A stretch of DNA of 9,969 bases from an uncultured Prevotellaceae bacterium. GTDB taxonomy: Bacteria > Bacteroidota > Bacteroidia > Bacteroidales > Muribaculaceae. The notes below the pieces were generated by a model. The model was not told the origin of the DNA and searched no databases. It saw nothing but the letters and a program-made list of their open reading frames with translations. The DNA lies in the NCBI GenBank assembly GCA_900556245.1, contig USOC01000022.1, positions 1-9,969 of the forward strand, in the 5' to 3' direction. The position numbers and the translations under genes are program-made. This document shows positions 1-6,729 of the stretch, one piece after another. The number at the start of each line of letters is the position of its first letter. Position 1 is the stretch's first letter.

Positions 1-468
1 CAGGCAATCTGAAAGAAATGCCTTTCGAATATAAGCGGCACTACCCTCATCCCCGAGTATATATCCTAACGAGCGAACATTTTGCACAATCTGTTTTCCA
101 TCATATAGACATGAGTTGGAACCACTGCCCAAGATACAGGCAATGCCGGGCTCATTCACCAAAAGACCGCGCGCCGCTCCAAGCAAGTCGCTCTCTACCG
201 TGACCGGGGTCTTGAACTGCGCTACCAAAGTAGCATCGACAATCTATTTCTTAGCGGTAGACAAGCATCCTGCCCCATAAAAATAGATATGCTCCCAACG
301 CCGCTTGAAGAACGACTCCGGCAATTCCAAACGAATGCTATGGCTGATATCGCGGCGCGTATGAAACACCGGATTCAGGCCCTTTGTGAAAGCATGTTCC
401 AAAACTTTACCATCCTCAATCAGCGCCCACTCGGTACGCGAAGCGCTACTGTCGGCTATAATTTTCAT
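1..468 (-). pseudogene. BadF/BadG/BcrA/BcrD-family ATPase (N-acetylglucosamine kinase-like), 5' part, interrupted by in-frame TAG; runs off the window
   Basis: Proteins of this ASKHA-fold family in Bacteroidales resemble N-acetylglucosamine kinase and would phosphorylate an amino sugar in the cytoplasm using ATP. The ATG at 468-466 opens with MKIIADSSASRTEW, the phosphate-1 region (usually DSGSTKTEW, so one Gly is Ser and the Lys is Arg), followed by FTKGLNP and YFYGAGC, both typical of the family. After 74 residues the frame hits TAG at 246-244. Reading on in the same frame for 81 codons to base 1 gives clean homology with no stop: ESDLLGAARGL (catalytic-Asp region), PGIACILGSGSNS (phosphate-2/adenosine region), YDGKQIVQNV and GYILGDEGSAA. 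The break is therefore one nonsense codon, not a frameshift. A good promoter precedes the gene. It could be a young pseudogene, a sequencing error or (less likely) a read-through stop. Family assignment is confident; substrate is inferred. The 3' end lies outside the window. Confidence 0.8.
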
Positions 469-489
469 GTCAGATTTGATATTTTTTTA

Positions 490-522
490 CAAAGATATAA
501 ATAATTCAAGACTTTATGCAAA
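490..522 (-). promoter_or_regulatory. Bacteroidota-type promoter of the BadF-family kinase
   Basis: On the minus strand there is TATCTTTG (plus-strand 497-490), matching the Bacteroidota -7 consensus TAnnTTTG, preceded by TTTG (522-519) with a 21-nt spacer. The -7 box ends about 21 nt before the kinase ATG at 468, so the transcript would have a short leader without a Shine-Dalgarno sequence, as is usual in this phylum. Confidence 0.6.
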
Positions 523-552
523 TTTTACGCAAATCAGCAAAAGTGGCAACAC

Positions 553-587
553 AAAAAAGGGATGCCAAGGCAAAACCCTGACATCCC
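553..587 (-). terminator. Intrinsic terminator after the amidase gene
   Basis: Read on the minus strand, GGGATGTCAGGG (587-576) can pair with CCTTGGCATCCC (570-559) in a 12-bp stem with two G-U wobbles and a 5-nt loop, followed at once by six T residues (558-553). It begins 20 nt after the amidase stop codon and separates the three-gene operon from the promoter of the kinase gene. Confidence 0.85.
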
Positions 588-606
588 CCTGCTTTTATTT
601 AAAACG

Positions 607-3042
607 TTAGTGCTTCACTACGACCTTTCGAGTCGATACGGATCCACCTGCATAAATTTTAGCCACGTAGACACCCGCTGCAACTTCAGTTACGTTCAAC
701 ACGTTGCCTTGGGCACGGGCCACAACCTTTCCATCCATCGAAGTCAGTTCGATACCGGCGAAATGGCAATCGGCATTGGCAATCAGCAACTCTGTTGCCG
801 GGTTCGGATAAATTCGCAATCCTGCAACTTCCACATTTTCGACGCCGGCTTCTGCATTACCTTTGGATATCTTGTCGAGATAGACTTCGCCTTTAAGGCC
901 ATAGACTTCACCGCTCTGACGAACTTCAAAGCCGACCAAGGAGTATTCTCCTTCTCCAATTGCAGAAAGCGGACAAGTGATATGGCTCCACCCGAAGAAG
1001 TCAAGCGTACAAACATCCACCTTCTTGACATCCTGACCGTTGCTGAACTTAGCCACAAGCACGTTGGCCGACAAATCGCCGTAAACCTTTAATCCTACTG
1101 CATCGCTCATGACGAATTTGGCCGCCGGTGCAGTCGCCATTTTAAATGAGGCTACTCCATCTGCAGATGCGCTGAACGTGTAGGCCAACTTATAGGAAGC
1201 GGCTCCTTCGAGCAAATAATCCTTGGATGTATTACGAGCCACTGTTGTGGTCTTGCATCCAACAGTAGCTTCATCATCCTTCACAATCGCTCCTGCAGCG
1301 TCAAGTCCGTCAACCATAGCAAAAGCCGCGGATTCTACAGAAGCGTCAACAGCCTTAAACTGATAGCTGAACGGAGCAGCTATCTTAATGCCTTTCTCAT
1401 CGCAGACTTCGCCACTGACATCTACCGTATACGTTTCTCCGACCACAAAATCCTTCGACAGTTTGATTTGGAAGAATCCATAATCAGCGCCCGACTTGCT
1501 CACCTTTCGCGAACGCACATTGTAAGGAAGTTGTTCGCCTGCGGCATTCTTCACAACTATATTGTCGTTCAAGATTGTTGTGAGCGGATGGCTCTTGAAG
1601 ATAAATTTCACCTGAGGCGCATCGAAATGCACTTCTCCGTCCTTGGCAGGGCTGGTCTGCAGGATTTCGTAGATGTTATAGTCATTCGTACGGAACGACA
1701 TCACGAAATCCTTCTCCATCTTCATTCCGCCCGGGTGCATCGCTTCTTTGCCGATTTTAAGAGTATAGGTTGTGTTGGTATCGTATGCACGCTTCGGTTC
1801 GAACACCATGCGATACTGCGCGTCTTCCCAACGTATTGTCCCTTCTACGGCAGGAGTAATCGAGAAGTTTTTCTCCACCGATTCGACATCCATATCCCAA
1901 TTGAAATCAAGGACCACCGGAGTGTTACAAGCCAGAGCCTCGTCACCCTCTTTCCAAACCGGACTGTAGGTCACGACTGTCGGAGGGGTATTGCGAACAC
2001 GGTCAACAACAGCATTGCTATAAGTGACCTTGTTGGCTTCCACCGTCACTTCCGTCTCTTTCGTATAGTATTCAGGATGCGACACCTTCACCTTGTAACT
2101 GCCCGGCTGAACGTTTTTGAACAGGAAGACACCGTTAAACAGCTGGTCCGTCGTATAAGTATCGATAATCCTCCCGTCGCTTGCCAAAAGCTCGACTTTT
2201 GCGCCACGAAGGGGAACATAGACGTCGTGACCATAGAATATGCCTTTATAAATCGACTCCGAACGACGAAGATGACTGTCGTAGGCTGTTCCGCAGACCA
2301 CTCCGGTAGCGAACGATTCGGGAGTTTTGAAATATTCCATTATCGACTTCACAAAATGATAGCCTTCAAGCCAGCAATACTCATTGTTGAGCAAGCGGTA
2401 AGTCTCAGGAATATAGTCGTGATGGGAACCCTCGGACAGCATGCCCGGAACAGTCAGTTTGCGGAGGACTCCCAAACCGACACCGACACCCCAATTATAG
2501 AAGTCATAGTCTCCGGCCAGATGCGGCGTATTGTGCGACCATGACGCAATCTGATTTTCAAGAAGCTGATCGTTAAGAATTCCCGACATCACCTTTGCCT
2601 CCGGTCTTACAGGATTATCCGTAAATCCGCGGTAAAGCATCAAAGGCTGATTGACGCGATCGCCTGTCCCGGTCGCTTTACTGTGAATCGAGAAAAAGAA
2701 GTCCGCCCCATAGGCGTTGGCTTCATAGCCGATTTCATGCAAGTCACGGTCGTCGGCCGTCGTATTGGTCGTGCGCGAAAGCATGACATCCGCGCCGAAA
2801 CTCTTCAGCATATCCCGAATATCAAGAGCCTTTATCAAGTTGCTCTTCGACTCCCAGAAGCCCTCAGGATCGCCGGATGCATACGGAGGAACAGCCACGT
2901 TACGGTCGTCGGAATCATTGCCGCCGTGCCCGGGATTGACATAAATCTTCAAATCTTTCATACTTGCCGCACTCATCGTCAAGGTAGCGGCAAGACCTGC
3001 TAACAATATATTGATCTTTTTCATCGGTTTTCTGTTTTTCAT
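607..3042 (-). CDS. Secreted N-acetylmuramoyl-L-alanine amidase (Amidase_3) with Ig-like domains and T9SS type A sorting domain
   Basis: Amidase_3 enzymes are zinc hydrolases that cut the bond between MurNAc and L-Ala in peptidoglycan. Seen in the 811-residue product: a signal peptide (to about residue 27); a catalytic domain at about 30-240 with the zinc-ligand pattern NPGHGG (His39), Glu64 in WESKSN and SIH (His120), and the catalytic Glu204 in MLSEGSHH; a carboxypeptidase-regulatory-like beta domain at about 245-345; two Big_5-like Ig domains at about 350-455 and 458-565; a beta-sandwich-like region at about 570-730; and a Por/T9SS sorting domain at 742-811 with YPNP and a basic end. The start at 3042 overlaps the preceding stop (ATGA). 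A second Met at residue 7 (3024) gives a more standard signal peptide and may be the true start. The sorting domain predicts export across the outer membrane, so the target may be foreign peptidoglycan and not the cell's own sacculus (inference). Confidence 0.88.
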   Translation of the reverse strand: MKNRKPMKKINILLAGLAATLTMSAASMKDLKIYVNPGHGGNDSDDRNVAVPPYASGDPEGFWESKSNLIKALDIRDMLKSFGADVMLSRTTNTTADDRDLHEIGYEANAYGADFFFSIHSKATGTGDRVNQPLMLYRGFTDNPVRPEAKVMSGILNDQLLENQIASWSHNTPHLAGDYDFYNWGVGVGLGVLRKLTVPGMLSEGSHHDYIPETYRLLNNEYCWLEGYHFVKSIMEYFKTPESFATGVVCGTAYDSHLRRSESIYKGIFYGHDVYVPLRGAKVELLASDGRIIDTYTTDQLFNGVFLFKNVQPGSYKVKVSHPEYYTKETEVTVEANKVTYSNAVVDRVRNTPPTVVTYSPVWKEGDEALACNTPVVLDFNWDMDVESVEKNFSITPAVEGTIRWEDAQYRMVFEPKRAYDTNTTYTLKIGKEAMHPGGMKMEKDFVMSFRTNDYNIYEILQTSPAKDGEVHFDAPQVKFIFKSHPLTTILNDNIVVKNAAGEQLPYNVRSRKVSKSGADYGFFQIKLSKDFVVGETYTVDVSGEVCDEKGIKIAAPFSYQFKAVDASVESAAFAMVDGLDAAGAIVKDDEATVGCKTTTVARNTSKDYLLEGAASYKLAYTFSASADGVASFKMATAPAAKFVMSDAVGLKVYGDLSANVLVAKFSNGQDVKKVDVCTLDFFGWSHITCPLSAIGEGEYSLVGFEVRQSGEVYGLKGEVYLDKISKGNAEAGVENVEVAGLRIYPNPATELLIANADCHFAGIELTSMDGKVVARAQGNVLNVTEVAAGVYVAKIYAGGSVSTRKVVVKH

Positions 3043-3935
3043 TTAATTGTCAGTTCCATTAAGTACATACGACCGTCGATGGTACTGTAAACGATGCGGT
3101 TGCCGGAAGCGGATGCTGTCGGGTTCATCGACATCGACTCCGGCTTTGTCAACGCTTTCTTGAATGTTCCGTCCGCCTTCAGCAGCATAATCTGGCAGCT
3201 CTCATACTGGTGGCCGTCATTAGTGGAATTCTCAGCCACAACATAGTCGTCGCCCATCCATGCCGGCGCATAATACTTGCCAAGGTCGGCAAGAAGATTT
3301 CCGTCGAGGTCACACACATAAGCTCCTTTTGCTCCTGCATAAAACAAAATTTTTGTCTGGTCCGGCGACAAAGACACCCACAGATAGGTATATTTGGTAT
3401 CGACCGGAGAAAAACGCTTCTCTACTCCGTTGCGAACCACCACCAATTCGGCTCCATCCGCATACGCAAAGACTCCGGACTGACGGTTCGACATCATCTT
3501 TCTGCCATTGTCGCTGACAACGGCAAGACCGCCTTCGACTGCGACCGGCGCAAGCATCCCGCGAGATTTTTCCGCGACAACGGCAGTCGCACGGCTGGCG
3601 AGGTCATAACTTTTCATTTCGCGGAACACGCGCATATCCTCTCTGCTCTGCGACATGAAATACACCGTCTTTCCGTCGCGCGAAAACGTCGGGCAGAATC
3701 CTGCCATAGCGTCATCCGCGATCTTCGTCGTTACGCCATTTTGCATATCATAGACTTTAAGCCCACGATAATCCGATTGAGAAAACAATACTTTTTCTCC
3801 GTCAGCACTAAGAACAGGCGAATAAGCCTGACTCTCAACACCCTTTAGCAACTGCTCATGACGAGTGATTGTCACCTCCTGCGCTGTCGCAAGAAGTGTG
3901 CCCGCCAAGGCAATAGTCAGTAATTTAAATCTCAT
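3039..3935 (-). CDS. Exported PD40/TolB-like beta-propeller repeat protein
   Basis: The 298-residue product starts with a signal peptide (about 1-18, ending ...LLATAQ). It then carries degenerate WD40-like PD40 repeats of the form 'SPxxSxDGxxxxF': SPVLSADGEKVLFS (about 39-52), CPTFSRDGKTVYFMS (81-95), SLSPDQTKILFY (188-199), APAWMGDDYVVAEN (223-236) and NPTASASGNRIVYS (271-284). Such repeats fold as a small beta-propeller and usually bind proteins or ligands; I see no catalytic residues. Unlike both neighbours it has no T9SS sorting domain, so it probably stays in the periplasm. It starts 30 nt after the glycosidase stop, and its TGA overlaps the amidase ATG, which suggests translational coupling within one operon. 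The partner and exact role are unknown: it could be a recognition or assembly factor for the flanking enzymes. The signal peptide and repeats are visible in the sequence; the role is speculative. Confidence 0.82.
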   Translation of the reverse strand: MRFKLLTIALAGTLLATAQEVTITRHEQLLKGVESQAYSPVLSADGEKVLFSQSDYRGLKVYDMQNGVTTKIADDAMAGFCPTFSRDGKTVYFMSQSREDMRVFREMKSYDLASRATAVVAEKSRGMLAPVAVEGGLAVVSDNGRKMMSNRQSGVFAYADGAELVVVRNGVEKRFSPVDTKYTYLWVSLSPDQTKILFYAGAKGAYVCDLDGNLLADLGKYYAPAWMGDDYVVAENSTNDGHQYESCQIMLLKADGTFKKALTKPESMSMNPTASASGNRIVYSTIDGRMYLMELTIK

Positions 3936-3965
3936 AGTAATTGGTTGTATTATAATGTTTTTCGA

Positions 3966-6521
3966 TTATTTGACAATAAATTTGCACACCTCCGACTGCT
4001 GATCGGCAATAACCTGCAAAAAATAGATGCCGGATGGCAACTGCGACACGTCGATGACATCCCCCTGTCCGGACAGCGTTCCCGCTTCGAGCGTCATCCC
4101 GGATGTTCCGTAAATGGTGTAAGCTACCGTTTCCGCACAGCTCTTCAATGCCACATGAAGTAGTCCGTCGCCCACAGGATTCGGCCATACGCTAACTCTG
4201 GCATCTGTCAGCTCCACCTCGCCGACACCGCTTCCTCCGCCATAGACGGCCTCATACTTCGGAATCAAGATATCGAATTGCTTTCCATTCTCTGACTTAC
4301 CCATATCGAAGCGCAAACTTTGGAGCACAATCGGATAGATTGCCACATCGTTGACATCCCAAATTCTTGAGAACGGAAGTTCTATCGTCGTTTCCTTATC
4401 CGCCGGAAGTTGCTCATCCGTAAACACGAAAGCTCCGGAAAGTTCTCCCAACCCGTTTTTCGCGGTTATCGAAATTTTCTTCACCGTTGCTTGTCCCGGA
4501 TTCACCGTAATGCGCAACGATTTCGGCATGCTCCACACCTGATAGTCGACAGTTGCCGAAAAATAGGCACCACGCGCACCGCCATTGCCGGTGTAAGAAA
4601 ACTTCAGACCTTGTCCATACTCGGAAACAGTCAAACCTGTTCCGCCAGTTTGCTTCAATGACCAGTTTTCAGGGAAATTGCGATATACCGGCATCGATTC
4701 TCCTTCCGCCAACTCAACCGAAACTTCCGACGACACGGTAAAGTCGCCAAGCTTGCCGGTAATCGTTGTCGTTCCATTTTTCTGGCCTTTCAAAACTCCG
4801 TCAGCAACAGTCAGCACAGCCGGATCGGCCACAGTCCATTCCAGACGAGAAGGGTCACAGCTGAACTGATCAAAACCAACAATCGAAATCACTTCTATCG
4901 GATACTCGCGCCCGTCATTGATAATTTTCGGTATTCGCATTTTCAACTCGGCATCGACAACCGTCATTTTGCGAGTTGCTGTAATATCTCCGTAATGCAC
5001 TGTAAGGTTACCCTCTCCAACATTATTCAATGTGTTGAACACATCCCCATTGGCTTCGCCAAGATTGGAATCGGAAGACAGCGTGAAGCCTTGCACGTCT
5101 TCGTTGATAAGTTCTCCATACACATTGTAACCGAGGACAACCGGCTTATACGTTGAATATATCGGAAGAACGATTTCCGGATCCAAGAATTCAATGCGGG
5201 CAATTGTCTGGCTTTGTTCCGTGTCGGGAGCAATGCTGTAGACCATCCAGCCGTTGGCAACGGCTCGAGGCGTCCCTTCCGTTGTTGTGTTGACAACATC
5301 ACCCTGCGACATCAATTGTGCAGAACCGCCGGCATCCACCGCACAGACATTCCACGCACCGAGCTGCTTCATAATCTGGGCTTCCACTCCGGTTGAGCAG
5401 CCGCTCGACAACCCATAGACAGGGTCTGTCGATTTGTCTATAACAAGCATAAACAGCGTCTTGCCATCCTGACTGACTCCATAAGCCGAACGGGAATAGA
5501 CCTGCGAATTATATTCTTCATCCACATTACGTTCCGTCAATTCGCCGTTTTTAAGAATGATGGCATTGCCGCCCACCATATTTTCAATCTCCGGTATTTC
5601 ATTTGTATCATACGAGCGCCAGCCGAAATTAAGCGTCACTTTGTCGCCCACTGCCAATTGATTGATATGCGGAAGATAGTTGTCGCCATTGGCTGTCAGG
5701 CAAAGATCATAGTCTCCGAGCACGCCGCCACTGGTTTTGGTCTTGATTTCTTTGACTACGGCAGTGAAGTCTTTTCCTATGGCCCATTGCTGACCTTCCT
5801 CCAAATCAAGATAGACCTCTGTATTCTCGCCTTCCACCAGACGATAATCCTTGATATCATCGCCCCACTCGATAATCTGGAATGGCTTGTTGTTGGGATA
5901 GTATGTGTTGAACATCACCATCTCATTGCGACGGCCGAAACGGTTGCACTGAATAATCTCAGCCCGCCAGTCACCCCATTTTGCAGAAGAGAGCCATCCG
6001 CGATACTCCATCGATTCAATCCAGAGCTTCTTGTCCTTGTCGATGCCGATTACTCCCGAACGTGTCGGTCCGCCGACAAACTGGTCGGAATAGTTGTTGG
6101 TCTCTGTGATGATTTGTCCGTTCTTGACGTTGGCATTGAAAGTCGTTCCCATCGCATAACGGTTGTTGGGAAGACCGTGTCCGCTGACTACCCAAAAATT
6201 GGCATTTTGCGCTCCAAGCGGTTTGCGACCTGCCTCCTTCATACGAGTATAGGCATCTGCAAGACGCTCAAGACTGCCGATTTTCTCCTGACCTTGTTGA
6301 GTCTCTATCCGGTTGTAAGGGTTTGTTAAATCTACAGTCAGATAATTGACATTCAACGGATAATCAGGAATACGAATACGATTGTACACGACGCCCGGTC
6401 CGATTTCCTTTTTTATCAGATGCTGATATTCATACTCCTTTTCATCAATTAAAAAAGAAGCAGCCCCCATTGTCGACACTCCGGTCACAAAGGCAAGCAA
6501 AGACAGTAATTGTTTTCTCAT
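3966..6521 (-). CDS. Secreted phosphodiester glycosidase (NAGPA/DUF2233-like) with Big_2-like domain and T9SS type A sorting domain
   Basis: This family is related to the mammalian 'uncovering enzyme', which removes GlcNAc from GlcNAc-phosphate diesters; bacterial members act on sugar-1-phosphodiesters in exopolysaccharides or wall polymers. The 851-residue product has a signal peptide (about 1-21) and a catalytic region at about 90-430 with family hallmarks: GAQNANFW (103-110), GVSQDGKTLFMLVID (348-362), VDAGGSAQL (395-403; the family usually has LDGGGSS) and TPRAVANGW (417-425). A Big_2-like Ig domain follows (about 528-605, ending in GTTTITGKLG), then a beta-sandwich-like region (about 610-760), then a Por/T9SS sorting domain (about 768-851) with WPNP at 779-782 and a C-terminal KFIVK. 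It is the first gene of the run with the PD40 protein and the amidase. Export to the surface or medium is predicted. The Asp and the GGS core are kept, so activity is plausible; the true substrate is unknown. Confidence 0.85.
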   Translation of the reverse strand: MRKQLLSLLAFVTGVSTMGAASFLIDEKEYEYQHLIKKEIGPGVVYNRIRIPDYPLNVNYLTVDLTNPYNRIETQQGQEKIGSLERLADAYTRMKEAGRKPLGAQNANFWVVSGHGLPNNRYAMGTTFNANVKNGQIITETNNYSDQFVGGPTRSGVIGIDKDKKLWIESMEYRGWLSSAKWGDWRAEIIQCNRFGRRNEMVMFNTYYPNNKPFQIIEWGDDIKDYRLVEGENTEVYLDLEEGQQWAIGKDFTAVVKEIKTKTSGGVLGDYDLCLTANGDNYLPHINQLAVGDKVTLNFGWRSYDTNEIPEIENMVGGNAIILKNGELTERNVDEEYNSQVYSRSAYGVSQDGKTLFMLVIDKSTDPVYGLSSGCSTGVEAQIMKQLGAWNVCAVDAGGSAQLMSQGDVVNTTTEGTPRAVANGWMVYSIAPDTEQSQTIARIEFLDPEIVLPIYSTYKPVVLGYNVYGELINEDVQGFTLSSDSNLGEANGDVFNTLNNVGEGNLTVHYGDITATRKMTVVDAELKMRIPKIINDGREYPIEVISIVGFDQFSCDPSRLEWTVADPAVLTVADGVLKGQKNGTTTITGKLGDFTVSSEVSVELAEGESMPVYRNFPENWSLKQTGGTGLTVSEYGQGLKFSYTGNGGARGAYFSATVDYQVWSMPKSLRITVNPGQATVKKISITAKNGLGELSGAFVFTDEQLPADKETTIELPFSRIWDVNDVAIYPIVLQSLRFDMGKSENGKQFDILIPKYEAVYGGGSGVGEVELTDARVSVWPNPVGDGLLHVALKSCAETVAYTIYGTSGMTLEAGTLSGQGDVIDVSQLPSGIYFLQVIADQQSEVCKFIVK

Positions 6522-6566
6522 ATGTTTTAATGTTAGGTTGGTATCAGGCTATTTTGCTTTTCCCGA

Positions 6567-6574
6567 CAAATTTA
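6567..6574 (-). promoter_or_regulatory. Probable -7 box for the glycosidase-PD40-amidase operon
   Basis: TAAATTTG on the minus strand fits the TAnnTTTG consensus and is the only match in the 208-nt gap between the pnp stop and the glycosidase ATG. It ends 45 nt before that ATG. The -33 element is weak: the nearest TTG is at 6592-6590, with only a 15-nt spacer. The gap otherwise holds AT-rich sequence and the pnp terminator. Confidence 0.4.
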
Positions 6575-6661
6575 CATTGAAATATGAAACAATGCATATC
6601 AAGCGGCTCTTATTTTAATACTTGTTTACATATTTTCTATATTATACGCAATAACAAATAT

Positions 6662-6701
6662 AAAAAAACAGGAGGAAAAGGCTCATTGCCTTTCCCTCCT
6701 G
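6662..6701 (-). terminator. Intrinsic terminator after pnp
   Basis: On the minus strand CAGGAGGGAAAGGC (6701-6688) pairs with GCCTTTTCCTCCTG (6682-6669) in a 14-bp stem with a single G-U wobble and a 5-nt loop, followed by seven T residues (6668-6662). It begins 28 nt after the pnp stop codon, and its T-tract lies about 90 nt upstream of the operon -7 box, so pnp and the secreted-enzyme operon should be separate transcription units. Confidence 0.92.
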
Positions 6702-6729
6702 CAAAATATGGAACTTATATCAAATCCGA

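Noticed and set aside
244..468. The 74-residue upstream kinase piece as a complete small protein
   Set aside because: Family homology continues in the same frame past the stop, so it is the 5' part of a larger interrupted gene.
1468..2544. Long open frame of 358 codons on the plus strand opposite the amidase
   Set aside because: It lies wholly antisense to a well-supported gene, has no recognisable domain, and looks like a by-product of codon bias on the opposite strand. The same applies to plus-strand frames at 562-1092, 3210-3848, 5658-6329, 7048-7572 and 7783-8655.
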